Both the position numbers and the translations under genes were made by a program. 64,000 nucleotides of DNA, from positions 186,001 through 250,000 of the forward strand of contig JBCFAY010000001.1 in the NCBI GenBank assembly GCA_038562375.1, read 5' to 3'. The stretch comes from JBCFAY01 sp038562375. GTDB taxonomy: Bacteria; Bacillota; Clostridia; Christensenellales; CAG-138. The notes under the pieces are model-generated. The model did no database searches. It was not told the DNA's origin and was given only the letters and a program-made list of their open reading frames with translations. How positions within the stretch are numbered: the stretch's first letter is position 1; each line of letters begins with the position of its first letter. Positions 9,055 through 17,575 of this stretch are shown here, in pieces.

Positions 9055-10122
9055 TCAGGCCCGGCGCTCCGTGAGGAATGCGAACTGCGCCTCGGGGATC
9101 GCGTAGCCTTTGGCCACAGCCGCCAGCTCGTTCACCAGCGTCTCGGGAAGCCGGACGCCCTGGGCGAGGATCTGTTTCGTGTTGTTCAGCTCAATTTCGC
9201 CCGGATATTTTACGAAGTCTACGTCTTCCTTGACCGGAAGCGTTTTGAGGAAATCGATATAGGTGTCGACATCTGCCCTGAACTCGGCGGCGGGGCGGAA
9301 CGCGTCGATCTTGATCGCGGCAAAGTATTGGCTGGCCAGCTCCGGCTTGTCGCCCTGCATCTGGTTGTTCATATTCTGCGGCAGCGCTCCGCCGGAGAGG
9401 AGCGAGGAGAGCGTCTCCACCACAAAGGCGATGCCGTAGCCCTTGTGCCCGGCGAAGGGAAGCACCATGGCTGCCTGCCTGAGATCGTTGGAGTCGTTCC
9501 CGTCCTTGTCCAGGAACCAGCCGAAGGGAACGGGCTGGCCGCGCTGAACCAGATCGACCGCCTTGCCCATTGCAACGACGCTGCTGGCCATATCCACGCA
9601 TACGTCCTTGTACCTGTTGCCGGAATACGCGATGGCGAACGGGTTGTTGCCGATGCCGGCCTTTATAGCGCCCGGAGGGGGCATGCCCGGGCTGGTGTTG
9701 GAGCCGCAGAAGCCGATCATATCGTCCTCGGCAAGCTTTAGCGCCCAGTGGCCCGCCATCCCGAAATGATTGCTGTTCTTTACCGAAACCATCCCGAAGC
9801 CGTATTGCTCGGCCTTGCTCCTTGCAAGCCGCACCGCCATGCCCGACACGACGCCGCCGAGGCCGTTGTCCGCGTCGATGATCGCCGTGACCGGCGTTTC
9901 ATGAACCACGCGCATGTTCGCGTTCTTGTTCGCGCCTCCGGAACTGATGCGATCCAGGTACTTCTTCACACGGATCACGCCGTGGCTGCGGACGCCCCGC
10001 AGATCCGCGCTGATCAGCATGTCGGCCACGTCCGCGGAGGAGGTGTCGTCCAAACCCTCGCGTTTGAAGATGTCCACACATAGGGAACGCAGCTTTTGGT
10101 CGTCTATCAGATAGAACTCCAT
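9055..10122 (-). CDS. Ldh2-family (malate/lactate/ureidoglycolate-type) dehydrogenase
   Basis: A 355-residue NAD(P)-dependent oxidoreductase of the Ldh2 fold, which differs from classical lactate dehydrogenases. Family landmarks are DTSSADVADMLISADLRGVRSHGV, MVSVKNSNHFGMAGHWAL, GNNPFAIAYS and FAGHKGYGIAFVVETLSSLLSGG. Members act on L-malate, sulfolactate, ureidoglycolate or 2,3-diketogulonate. Two ATGs lie in tandem: the one at 10128 abuts AGGAGG directly, while 10122 has a proper 6-nt gap, so 10122 is chosen. It heads the operon with the HpcH aldolase and is divergent from the LysR gene. Confidence 0.9.
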   Translation of the reverse strand: MEFYLIDDQKLRSLCVDIFKREGLDDTSSADVADMLISADLRGVRSHGVIRVKKYLDRISSGGANKNANMRVVHETPVTAIIDADNGLGGVVSGMAVRLARSKAEQYGFGMVSVKNSNHFGMAGHWALKLAEDDMIGFCGSNTSPGMPPPGAIKAGIGNNPFAIAYSGNRYKDVCVDMASSVVAMGKAVDLVQRGQPVPFGWFLDKDGNDSNDLRQAAMVLPFAGHKGYGIAFVVETLSSLLSGGALPQNMNNQMQGDKPELASQYFAAIKIDAFRPAAEFRADVDTYIDFLKTLPVKEDVDFVKYPGEIELNNTKQILAQGVRLPETLVNELAAVAKGYAIPEAQFAFLTERRA

Positions 10123-10682
10123 AATCATCCTCCTGATTAATGATAAACTCGCGCCGAAATGCCCAACAGCCGGATGTTCTCGTTTTGTTCAGCGGATCTC
10201 TCCCAAAACGCTTGGTTGATCGTGGATTCAAATGAGTAAATTGGAATATCCTAGGGTTTGGAAAGGCGATGCCGTTGAGCCGAAAGATACGCCGGCCGAT
10301 CTGAGCAAACAGGCGCTTTGTTTCTACAGCTAGTGTAACAACAGGAATTCGCCCCGTCCAATACCGCAATGTAATCAATGAAAACAAGTACATTTTCCGT
10401 CGCGTTCTATTTTTCTCAAATACGCCGATATGCCCCTTTCGGGCCGGCATAGGGCGTCGCGCTTGACAGAAAACCGGAGTATTGATAATATTTAGTTATT
10501 AATTTCGGCATTTATGCCGTCACTTTTGCCGCCATCTTTGGATAAGCGTTATATATATTCCCATCCAATGGGGATTTGCAGCCGAATGCCGCATCCCTGT
10601 GCGTGAAAAATGCCGACGAAGGTTGATGCCGCGCGCAGGGATTGCATCGGCGAACAGCCGCGAAACAGGAGGAAGCGGGACG
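10123..10682. promoter_or_regulatory. Divergent control region with LysR-gene promoter and palindrome
   Basis: This 560-bp intergenic region separates the Ldh2/aldolase operon from the LysR gene. On the plus strand TTGACA (10463-10468), 17 bp and TAATAT (10486-10491) form a near-consensus promoter for the regulator. The perfect palindrome CGGCAT-TT-ATGCCG (10506-10519) sits just past the predicted start site, and AT-rich sequence with TTAGTTATTAA lies between. The promoter for the minus-strand operon could not be identified with confidence. No gene was seen in the stretch. Confidence 0.65.
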
Positions 10683-11582
10683 ATGTTCGATACATCCTAT
10701 CTATATTTCTTTACCGTTGCGCACACCAACAGCTTTCACAAGGCCGCAAGGGAGCTGTTCGTAAGCCAGCCCGCCGTGAGCCGCCAGATCCGGCTCTTGG
10801 AGGAGAGCCTGGGCTACCCGCTGTTTTACAGGACGACGCGCCGCGTGACGCTGTCCAGGGAAGGGAAACTCCTCTATGAGGCGCTCCTGGAGTGCGATAT
10901 GGCCGTGCAGAAATCCCGGCGCGCCATCGAGGCCATTCATCGCGAGGGCAATCTGAGCGGGCATCTGCGGGTGGGCATCCATTCCGGCTGGTCCGTACAG
11001 CTGTTTCATCTGCCCTGCTTCGCCGACTTTGCCGAGCGCTATCCCGACGTGCGGCAGAGTTTTTTTTGCCAGGGATTTCTCACGCTCGCCGAGATGCTCA
11101 AGGAGAACAAGCTGGACATCATCGTGACGAACGCCGATACCGCTAAGGTTGATTTCGACGTGCGCTCCATTTTTTTCGGCGTCTACCACTACAAGCTCGT
11201 CATCTCCTCGGAGCATCCCCTGGTAAAAGAGGGACGGAGCGAGATGCTTTCCTGCCTGGATGCGCTGGACTGTTACACCCACAGCTCCTCGTTGCAGAAC
11301 ATGGACGACCGCCAGCGGTTTCTAAAAGAAGCCATCGGGACGGATGCGCGCATCGTGGTCGTACCCAACATGGACTCCGTGCTTACAGCCATTGAAAACA
11401 AGCAGGGCTTTACGGTTATGCTCGGCTGCTCGCGCATGTGTTTTCTGCCGAACATACGCACCTACGACTTGGACAAATCCACCACCCTGGTCATCGCCCA
11501 TAAGAGGGACGCTTCGGACGAGGTCATCGACGCTTTCGTAAACAACCTGTTCCGAATGCAAATGGAACATCCCCAGGTGTAG
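10683..11582 (+). CDS. LysR-family transcriptional regulator
   Basis: A 299-residue LysR-type regulator. The N-terminal winged helix is clear: YFFTVAHTNSFHKAARELFV, then SQPAVSRQIRLLEESLGYPL, then FYRTTRRVTLSREGKLL. The remainder is the inducer-binding domain with HLRVGIHSGWS. ATG 10683 is preferred over the longer frame because AGGAGG (10667-10672) lies ten bases upstream and it gives the canonical LysR N-terminus. It is transcribed divergently from the Ldh2/aldolase operon, which is its most likely target. The promoter is at 10463-10491, leaving a leader of about 185 nt. The inducer is unknown. Confidence 0.93.
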   Translation: MFDTSYLYFFTVAHTNSFHKAARELFVSQPAVSRQIRLLEESLGYPLFYRTTRRVTLSREGKLLYEALLECDMAVQKSRRAIEAIHREGNLSGHLRVGIHSGWSVQLFHLPCFADFAERYPDVRQSFFCQGFLTLAEMLKENKLDIIVTNADTAKVDFDVRSIFFGVYHYKLVISSEHPLVKEGRSEMLSCLDALDCYTHSSSLQNMDDRQRFLKEAIGTDARIVVVPNMDSVLTAIENKQGFTVMLGCSRMCFLPNIRTYDLDKSTTLVIAHKRDASDEVIDAFVNNLFRMQMEHPQV

Positions 11583-11658
11583 TTTCTTTAAAGGCCGCCG
11601 CGTATTCCCCAAGCGTCCAAATAAGATCGCAGGATTTTTGGAACGGCCGGAACCCCGT

Positions 11659-11688
11659 CTCCCTCCTCCCGCCTATGGAAGGAGGGAG
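11659..11688. terminator. Hairpin between convergent LysR and GrdE-like genes
   Basis: CTCCCTCC (11659-11666) pairs perfectly with GGAGGGAG (11681-11688) in the 200-bp gap between two converging genes. There is no good T-tract on either side, so assignment as a bidirectional terminator rests on position and stem only. Confidence 0.35.
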
Positions 11689-11784
11689 ATCATAGGCATG
11701 TGTAAAAACATCCTCGTACAGCCTGTTCCTCCTCTTCGAGGGGAACCAACCGTCTGGCGAAACGCCGCCTTCGGCGCTTGCAGC

Positions 11785-13110
11785 TTAGTAGGCGTGGGCC
11801 GTGATGCGGCTGTAGCCGGACTGGTTGCCGCCCATGTACATGTACACGCTGGTCTCAAACTCGATGGCCTCGCGGGCGTCCACAAACCTGCCGCCCCGCT
11901 CCTTGTCAAGGCGCAGCTTATCGCCGCCGTAGGCAACGTCCACCGGCTCCAGTTGGACCGTTCGTTCCCAGCTGCCCGTGCTCACGACGGCGTCGGCCTC
12001 GGGCACGTCGTCCACCAGAAGCTGGCCCTCCGTGCCGTCCTTGCCGCCGAATTCGAAGGTGAGCAGCGAACTTTTGATGCCCCGGCGCTCCGCATTCTGC
12101 ACCGTGAGCATGCCGTCGATGGCCGCGTTGCCGCCGCCCTCCCACTGCATGATCAAGCCTTGGCAGCCGAGCTGAGCCGCCATCTTGGCGATCAGTTGGG
12201 CGCAGCGGTCCTTATGCCAGTTGCTGGGCTGATGGCTGCGGGCAAACATAACGCCTTTGAAGTTGATGTCCACGCCGTGCCGCCGATACAGTTCCAATAA
12301 GATAGGTCCGTTCGCATGGATCCATGTCGGGATCTTGAACGCGGGCCAGGCGATGTTGCCGCCCACCACCGCGCCGTCGAGCATCTCGTTGGGTTCCAAT
12401 AGCGTGGGGACGATGTCGTAGATCGGCAGGCCGTAGAGCAGGGTATTGGAATATACGCCCTGGTTCTGGCACATCCATACCAAGGCTACATTCGGCAGCC
12501 CCTCCACGGGCGTGTTGTCGAACACTTCCTCACGCGCCGGTTCCTGGCCCAAGGTCAGCTTTGCAAGATGCTGGGCGATCGCCATGGCGGATTTGCGGAT
12601 GTCGTTGTCGTACTCCTCCGACGACTTGCCGCCCGTCACCTCGAAGTTGAGGATCAGGTTGATGGTGTCCGCAAAGGGCGTGTAGTGCCTGTAAAAACCG
12701 GCGGTCTGTATGACGGCCTCGCGGACATACAGAAGACCGCTCGAGGCGCTCGATTCGTCCCAGGGCAGCGCCGCGCACTCCATCACGGCAAAGCCCTCGA
12801 GCAGGTTCGTTACGCCGTTGCCCGCCGTGTAGGGATAGTTCAGGATGCCGGGATACTCTTTTCCGCCCCAGTCCGCGGGCGCCTCCACCTTGACCATGGG
12901 CTGTATGGTATCCAGCACATGCACGATGCGGGCGTTCTCACCCGGGCGGCACACCTGGAACCAAAGGCGCGCGATGTTCTTGCCGTGGGGCTTTGCGACC
13001 TCGAGCAGCTCGTCGTAATTGACGGTGAGCACGCCCTTTTCATAGGCGCAGGCAGCGCCTTCCTGCAGTTTGGTCACGGGGTAATATCTGCGCGTTAGTT
13101 TCATTGCCAT
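11785..13110 (-). CDS. Glycine/sarcosine/betaine reductase component B, GrdE-like (non-pyruvoyl type)
   Basis: A 441-residue homologue of the GrdE/GrdG/GrdI proprotein. It partners the selenoprotein B subunit in reductive cleavage of C-N bonds, giving an amine and an acyl-selenoprotein that ends as acetyl phosphate. Family traits: KGVLTVNYDEL, CRPGENARIVHVLDTIQP, VKVEAP, YTPFADTINL and the C-terminal half with EPNEMLDGAVVGGN and MQWEGGGNAAID. In glycine-type GrdE an internal Cys follows the GN dipeptide and is cleaved to a pyruvoyl group; here residue 253 is Ile (GGNIAWPAF, around 12352-12354), so processing is not expected. That would fit a substrate unable to form a Schiff base, such as a betaine. 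ATG 13110 (with GGAGGG upstream) begins 1 base after the selenoprotein stop. No GrdA, GrdC or GrdD is in the window. Confidence 0.88.
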   Translation of the reverse strand: MAMKLTRRYYPVTKLQEGAACAYEKGVLTVNYDELLEVAKPHGKNIARLWFQVCRPGENARIVHVLDTIQPMVKVEAPADWGGKEYPGILNYPYTAGNGVTNLLEGFAVMECAALPWDESSASSGLLYVREAVIQTAGFYRHYTPFADTINLILNFEVTGGKSSEEYDNDIRKSAMAIAQHLAKLTLGQEPAREEVFDNTPVEGLPNVALVWMCQNQGVYSNTLLYGLPIYDIVPTLLEPNEMLDGAVVGGNIAWPAFKIPTWIHANGPILLELYRRHGVDINFKGVMFARSHQPSNWHKDRCAQLIAKMAAQLGCQGLIMQWEGGGNAAIDGMLTVQNAERRGIKSSLLTFEFGGKDGTEGQLLVDDVPEADAVVSTGSWERTVQLEPVDVAYGGDKLRLDKERGGRFVDAREAIEFETSVYMYMGGNQSGYSRITAHAY

Positions 13111-13111
13111 G

Positions 13112-14458
13112 TTACACACCCTCCTTGCTGTCGCCTTCGCCCTTGCGCACACTGAACACCGTGGGTTTCTCCACCGGCGTGCGCATCGCCTCCAGCGCTT
13201 TTTCAAGGATGCGCACCCGGTATGCCTCCTCGCGATCCGGCGGCAGGGTCGGATCCCCGGTTGGGTATGTAAAGTCGCCGCCGATGATAATGCGGTTGGC
13301 GCCCACCGATTCGGCTATGGACATAAATGCGTTGATATGGGCGTTGGGAAGGCCTGCCCTGTCGAATTCCTTGCTGATCGTTGCACCGCAACGCGTGCAG
13401 GTTCCTCAGGTGGATGTAAGGATGACCGCCTGTACCCCGTCCGCGATCAACTGCTCCGCCATCTGCGCGCCCAGCTTTTTGGCCATCCCCACGTTGGTGC
13501 CGATGCCGCAGGTGGAGAGGAAATAGGGCGTCAGGCTGCCGATGAGCCCCCTCTTTTGCAGGTTCAGCGCCGCCGTGTACGGTATAAGGCGCTGCGGGTC
13601 CTGGTTGACGGCGGTGGTGTCGTAACCGCCGTGGACCGACTCGTAATGCGCCTTATCGAAGGTGTTTAGGTCGATCGGATACGTGCCGTAGGAGACCGAG
13701 GCGTACTGGCGCAGCTTATCCGGATTGCCCTTGGGCACAAGACCGCCCATTGTCACCAGCGCGAAACGCAGCTTTGAGGCATCCGCGATCGGCGGCATGG
13801 CCGGCACGCGTTCCTCCTTGCGCAGCGGCACCTCGGTGACGTAGGGCTTGCCCTGCATCTTCTTGAGCAAAAGCTCCACGACACGCTCCGCGGCGCTGTG
13901 TTGATCCACTTCGTTGACCCGGATCCCTGTGGGAATGTATCCATCCACCGCGGCAGGCGCAAGCGGCTCTTTTTTTGCCAGCTTCAGCGCAAGTTTTGCC
14001 AGGGCGGGAAGCGTCGTGCGCATACCGGCCGCCGTCTCCGCGCCCTCGGCGATAACCGTTTTGCGCAGATACATCTCCACCGCCGGGTTCGTCGGGAACA
14101 TGCTCGTCACCGACGGGATGCCGAGCTCCGATGTAACGAGATCGCAGAACTTGCCGCAGGCCACGCCGTAGCGCCCTGCGTTGAAGGCGGGACCGGCGAT
14201 GACCACGTCCGGAGCCGATTCCTTTACCAGCTCAAGCAGCTTCGGCTTGATCGACTCATAATTCTCATCGAGGTTGATGAAGTTGTCGCCGCAGGCCAGC
14301 GTGCGCACAACCTCCATCTCGCCCTTCCACAGCGCGCCCATGCCGATGGCGGGGCCTTTGGCCTCTTCATAGACATGGAGCCCTTCGTGGGCCATGTCCT
14401 CGCCGCCCAGTCCGGCAAAGAACTGGTTGATGTAGCATAGTGCCTTGAGTTTTCCCAT
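13112..14458 (-). CDS. GrdB-like selenoprotein, substrate-specific component B of an amine reductase
   Basis: A 448-residue protein if the in-frame TGA at 13406-13408 is read as selenocysteine (residue 351). Upstream of it the frame ends in AVILTST; downstream it continues GTCTRCGATISKEFDRAG for 97 more codons to TAA at 13112. STUGTCTRCGAT is the signature of GrdB/GrdF/GrdH selenoproteins, and reading through restores normal family length. A hairpin suited to SECIS function follows the UGA (13379-13393). N-terminal motif is YINQFFAGLGGEDMA; HGGYDTTAVNQDPQR is also typical. ATG 14458 has AAAGGAG seven to eight bases upstream and is preferred over the longer frame to 14491. It lies 35 bases after the aldehyde dehydrogenase gene and next to the GrdE-like gene. 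The substrate may be glycine, sarcosine, betaine or a novel amine; not decidable here. Confidence 0.92.
13379..13408 (-). other. Selenocysteine codon and bacterial SECIS-like hairpin
   Basis: The UGA (13406-13408) is followed after 12 nt by a perfect six-pair stem CGUUGC / GCAACG with the three-base loop GGU (13379-13393, minus strand). A short stem with G at the start of a small apical loop at this distance is what bacterial SelB recognition elements look like. The element is inside the coding sequence, as in other bacterial selenoprotein genes. Confidence 0.85.
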
Positions 14459-14493
14459 AACAGCTCTCCTTTGAATGTGATGTGCCGTCACAC

Positions 14494-15984
14494 TTACATC
14501 GGCGGCTCGCTTACGTCGTTGAGATCAACGAAAATCGTTTTGCTGATCATGTATTTATGGATGCCCGCGATCCCCAGGCCGCTCTGCTTCCAGCCGGTGC
14601 CCGGGGAATCGATCATCCCCTTGCTGAAATACGTATTCACGTAGATCTGTCCGCTGCGGATGCCCTGGGCCACCCGGTGCGCCCGCTTGACGTTGCCCGA
14701 AAATACCGCGCCGGCCAGGCCGTAATCGCTGCCGTTGGCGAGGGCGAGGGCCTCCTCCTCCGTATCGAAAGGGGTCACGCAGCCAACGGGGCCGAAGATT
14801 TCCTCCCGGAAGATCGCCATATCCGGCGTGACGTCCGCAAATATCGTGGGGGGCACAAAATTGCCGCGTTTTAGCTCCGGGTCGGTATAGGGCTCGCCGC
14901 CGCATATAAGGCGCGCTCCCTGCGCCTTGCCCTTTTCGATGTACTCCCAGACCGCCTTGGCGTGATCCGGATGGATGAGCGTGCTGAAATTGACGCCCTT
15001 TTCATAATCGAACCCATTGCCGGGCCGGAAGGTCTTGCACACCTCGGCCATGGCCGTGAGGAATTTTTCATAGATGCCACGCTGCACGAAGATGCGCGTG
15101 CCGGATACGCAGACCTGCCCGGAATGCAGTGTGAAGCCGTGCACCGCCCACTTGGCGGTGTTGGGGATATCCACATCCTCGAATATGATGTTGGGGCTCT
15201 TCCCGCCCAGCTCGAGCGCCAGGGATTTTACCGTATCGGCGGAGGCGCGCAGGATCTGTTGGCCTGTAAAGGTGCCGCCGGTCATGGACACCATATCCAC
15301 GAGCTTGCTTTCCACCAGCGCCTGCCCCACCTCCGAACCCGAGCCAGAAACCACGTTGATTACCCCCGGCGGGAATCCCGCCTCGTCGAACACCTCCGCG
15401 AGCAGCATCAGGCTCGCGCTCGCCCACTGGGGCGGCTTGACGATGACCGTATTGCCCGCCGCCAGTATGGCGCATATCTTTTGGCAGCCCATCATCAGCG
15501 GGCCGTTCCAGGGCAGGATCTCGCCTACCACGCCGTAGGGATACCAGTCCACATAATTGAGGTAATTTCCGTCCATGCGGGAGCTCTCGCCCGAGAGCGT
15601 ACGCGCCTTATGCGCATAGAAATCGAAGGCGTCGATGCTCTGTGGCACCTCGTAATACAGCGCGCCCATGTACTGCTTGCCCGCGTCCATCGTCTCGACG
15701 ATGGCAAACTCTTCCGCACGCCGGGCGAGTATCGCCCCCGCCTTCGCGAGCAGCCTGCCCCGCTCCAGGCCGGACATCCTGCCCCAGGGGCCGTCGTCAA
15801 AGGCCGCCCGCGCCGCGGCGATCGCCCTTTCAACATCCTCTTTGCCGCCGAAGGACCCTTTTCCGAAAACCTCGCCTGTGGCGGGGTTGACGAAATCGAA
15901 GGTTTTGCCCGAGACGCTTTCAACGAACTGGCCGTCAATGTAGAGCTTGTAGAGCCCCTTCTTGATCTTCTCCAGATATTCCAT
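14494..15984 (-). CDS. NAD(P)-dependent aldehyde dehydrogenase
   Basis: A 496-residue ALDH-superfamily enzyme that oxidises an aldehyde to the acid. Visible are PWNGPLMMGCQKICAIL (cofactor-site loop), KPPQWASASLM, VSMTGGTFTGQQI, LELGGKSPNIIF with the general-base Glu, and the catalytic Cys in LHSGQVCVSGTRIFVQ. EEIFGPVGCVTPFDTEEEAL lies near the C-terminus. ATG 15984 has AAAGGAGG at good spacing, so the upstream frame to 16128 is dropped. The gene precedes the GrdB-like and GrdE-like genes with 35- and 1-base gaps, indicating one transcript. It may make or consume the aldehyde linked to the amine substrate, such as betaine aldehyde (inference). Confidence 0.92.
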   Translation of the reverse strand: MEYLEKIKKGLYKLYIDGQFVESVSGKTFDFVNPATGEVFGKGSFGGKEDVERAIAAARAAFDDGPWGRMSGLERGRLLAKAGAILARRAEEFAIVETMDAGKQYMGALYYEVPQSIDAFDFYAHKARTLSGESSRMDGNYLNYVDWYPYGVVGEILPWNGPLMMGCQKICAILAAGNTVIVKPPQWASASLMLLAEVFDEAGFPPGVINVVSGSGSEVGQALVESKLVDMVSMTGGTFTGQQILRASADTVKSLALELGGKSPNIIFEDVDIPNTAKWAVHGFTLHSGQVCVSGTRIFVQRGIYEKFLTAMAEVCKTFRPGNGFDYEKGVNFSTLIHPDHAKAVWEYIEKGKAQGARLICGGEPYTDPELKRGNFVPPTIFADVTPDMAIFREEIFGPVGCVTPFDTEEEALALANGSDYGLAGAVFSGNVKRAHRVAQGIRSGQIYVNTYFSKGMIDSPGTGWKQSGLGIAGIHKYMISKTIFVDLNDVSEPPM

Positions 15985-16155
15985 GATGCCAACCTCCTTT
16001 GTGATATAGTGAATGAACCCTAAAAGCGGAATAATATGAGCGAGGATGTTTCGTGCGGGGCAAGGCGGAGGACGCAGGCGGGCCCGGAGCGCCCGTCCAG
16101 GACGACAACACGGCGCCGCGCGAAACACACCGCTCAGATATTCCGGCTTTGGGGT

Positions 16156-17004
16156 TTATTGACTATAAGCCGCTTGAAACGTGCGTTCCAGAATCACGCC
16201 CACCGTGCTGTAGCGGTATTCCCGGGTACCCCTGAGGCCGTCCCTCGGCCGGATGTCCCCGACCGCCGCCTCTTTGGCCGCCGCGAGCACCGCCTGATCC
16301 GGCCGCTTGCCGATAAACGCCTGCTCCGCGTAAAATCCCCGCACCGGCGTGGACGCCAGCGCGCCGAATGCCACGCGGCAGGCGGTAACCACTCCCTCAT
16401 CGTCCTTCTCAAGCGCCACCGCAGCCGTTTCCATCGAAATCGCCATCGCCCGGCGCAGGGCAACCTTGGTAAACGCGCTGTTCGGGCAAGGGGCGAAGCA
16501 TACCCCCATCACAAGCTCATCCGGGTCCAGCGCCGTTTTGAAGGAGCCGGTGATGCACTCGTTGATAGGCAGGCTGCGGCTTCCCTTGGGCCCACAGATC
16601 AGCACCTGCGCGCCCAGCGCGTACAGCGGGGGCAGGGTATCCCCGCCCGGGGAGGCGTTGGCGATGTTGCCCCCCAGCGTTGCCCGGTTCCGGGTATTGG
16701 GATCCGCGAAGCGGTTGGCCGCCTGCAAAAGCGCCGGTGCTTTATGTAACAGCAGTTCGCTCGCCGCGAGCTCGGCGATGGTCGTCAGCGCCCCGACGCG
16801 GATCAAACCGCTTTCTTCCCGGATGCCCCGCAGCTCATGAATGCGGGAGATGTCCAACAGCAGCCCCGGAGCCTGCTCCCCGTTGCGGATGCGCCGCACC
16901 ACGTCCGTTCCGCCTGCCACAACGCACGCCCGGGAATCGGGGCGCGTCAATATGGACAGCGCCTCCTCCAAACGATCCACCGAGCAAAATTCAAATCCGC
17001 CCAT
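16156..17004 (-). CDS. Molybdenum hydroxylase (xanthine dehydrogenase family), FAD subunit
   Basis: A 282-residue FAD-binding subunit, CoxM/XdhB-like. It carries electrons between the iron-sulfur subunit and NAD or another acceptor. The flavin motifs are CVVAGGTDVVRRIRNGE (residues about 32-48) and TLGGNIANASPGGDTLP. ATG 17004 gives the usual MGGFEF start and has GGAGGG about seven bases upstream; the longer frame to 17115 would overlap the iron-sulfur gene. It is the third gene of the order Mo subunit, Fe-S subunit, FAD subunit. Confidence 0.92.
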   Translation of the reverse strand: MGGFEFCSVDRLEEALSILTRPDSRACVVAGGTDVVRRIRNGEQAPGLLLDISRIHELRGIREESGLIRVGALTTIAELAASELLLHKAPALLQAANRFADPNTRNRATLGGNIANASPGGDTLPPLYALGAQVLICGPKGSRSLPINECITGSFKTALDPDELVMGVCFAPCPNSAFTKVALRRAMAISMETAAVALEKDDEGVVTACRVAFGALASTPVRGFYAEQAFIGKRPDQAVLAAAKEAAVGDIRPRDGLRGTREYRYSTVGVILERTFQAAYSQ

Positions 17005-17077
17005 GCGGCAACCCTCCATACTTGCACGATTCGGAACCCATCCCGTTCCGTCCGGCCCTACGACAGCGCCTGCAATA

Positions 17078-17557
17078 TCATGCCTGTGCGCCGCTTTTAT
17101 CAAGTCCCTCGGCACAGGCCTCTATTGCGTCGATGATCTGCACATATCCCGTGCAGCGGCACAGATTGCCGGAAATCGCCTGCTGGATCTCATCCCGGGT
17201 GGGATGCGGATTGCGCTTCAAAAGCGCCGTTGCCGTCATCAGAAATCCCGGGGTGCAATAGCCGCACTGCACCGCGTTATGGTCGATGAAGGCCTGCTGC
17301 AGCGGATGCAGCTCGCCGCCTTGGGCAAGCCCCTCCACCGTAAGCACCTCCATGCCCTCGCACTGGGCCGCCAAAACCGTGCAGCTTTTGACCGCCAGCC
17401 CGTTCAGCACCACGGTGCAGGCGCCGCATTCGCCCACGCCGCAGCCCATCTTCGCGCCCGTCTGCCCGAGGCTCTCCCTCAGGACGGAAAGCAGCGTCTC
17501 TTCCGGGCGTATCTTAGCCGTAACCGGCCTGCCGTTCAATGTGATATTTAGCTCCAT
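17078..17557 (-). CDS. Molybdenum hydroxylase, 2Fe-2S subunit
   Basis: A 159-residue small subunit with two 2Fe-2S clusters. The N-terminal plant-ferredoxin-type cluster is CGVGECGACTVVLNGLAVKSC minus its ends: cysteines at about 40, 45, 48 and 60. The C-terminal cluster uses CGYC (about 99-102) and CRCTGY (about 134-139). The start is either ATG 17557 or GTG 17572; ATG gives MELNITLNGRPV, the usual N-terminus, but its ribosome site is weak, so coupling to the upstream stop at 17576 is likely. Confidence 0.93.
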   Translation of the reverse strand: MELNITLNGRPVTAKIRPEETLLSVLRESLGQTGAKMGCGVGECGACTVVLNGLAVKSCTVLAAQCEGMEVLTVEGLAQGGELHPLQQAFIDHNAVQCGYCTPGFLMTATALLKRNPHPTRDEIQQAISGNLCRCTGYVQIIDAIEACAEGLDKSGAQA

Positions 17558-17575
17558 ACTCTTCAAGCGCACGAG

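Noticed and set aside
13406..14491. GrdB-like gene as a pseudogene or frameshift at TGA
   Set aside because: Both sides are conserved, the residues match the known selenocysteine site and a SECIS-like hairpin follows, so readthrough is the better explanation.
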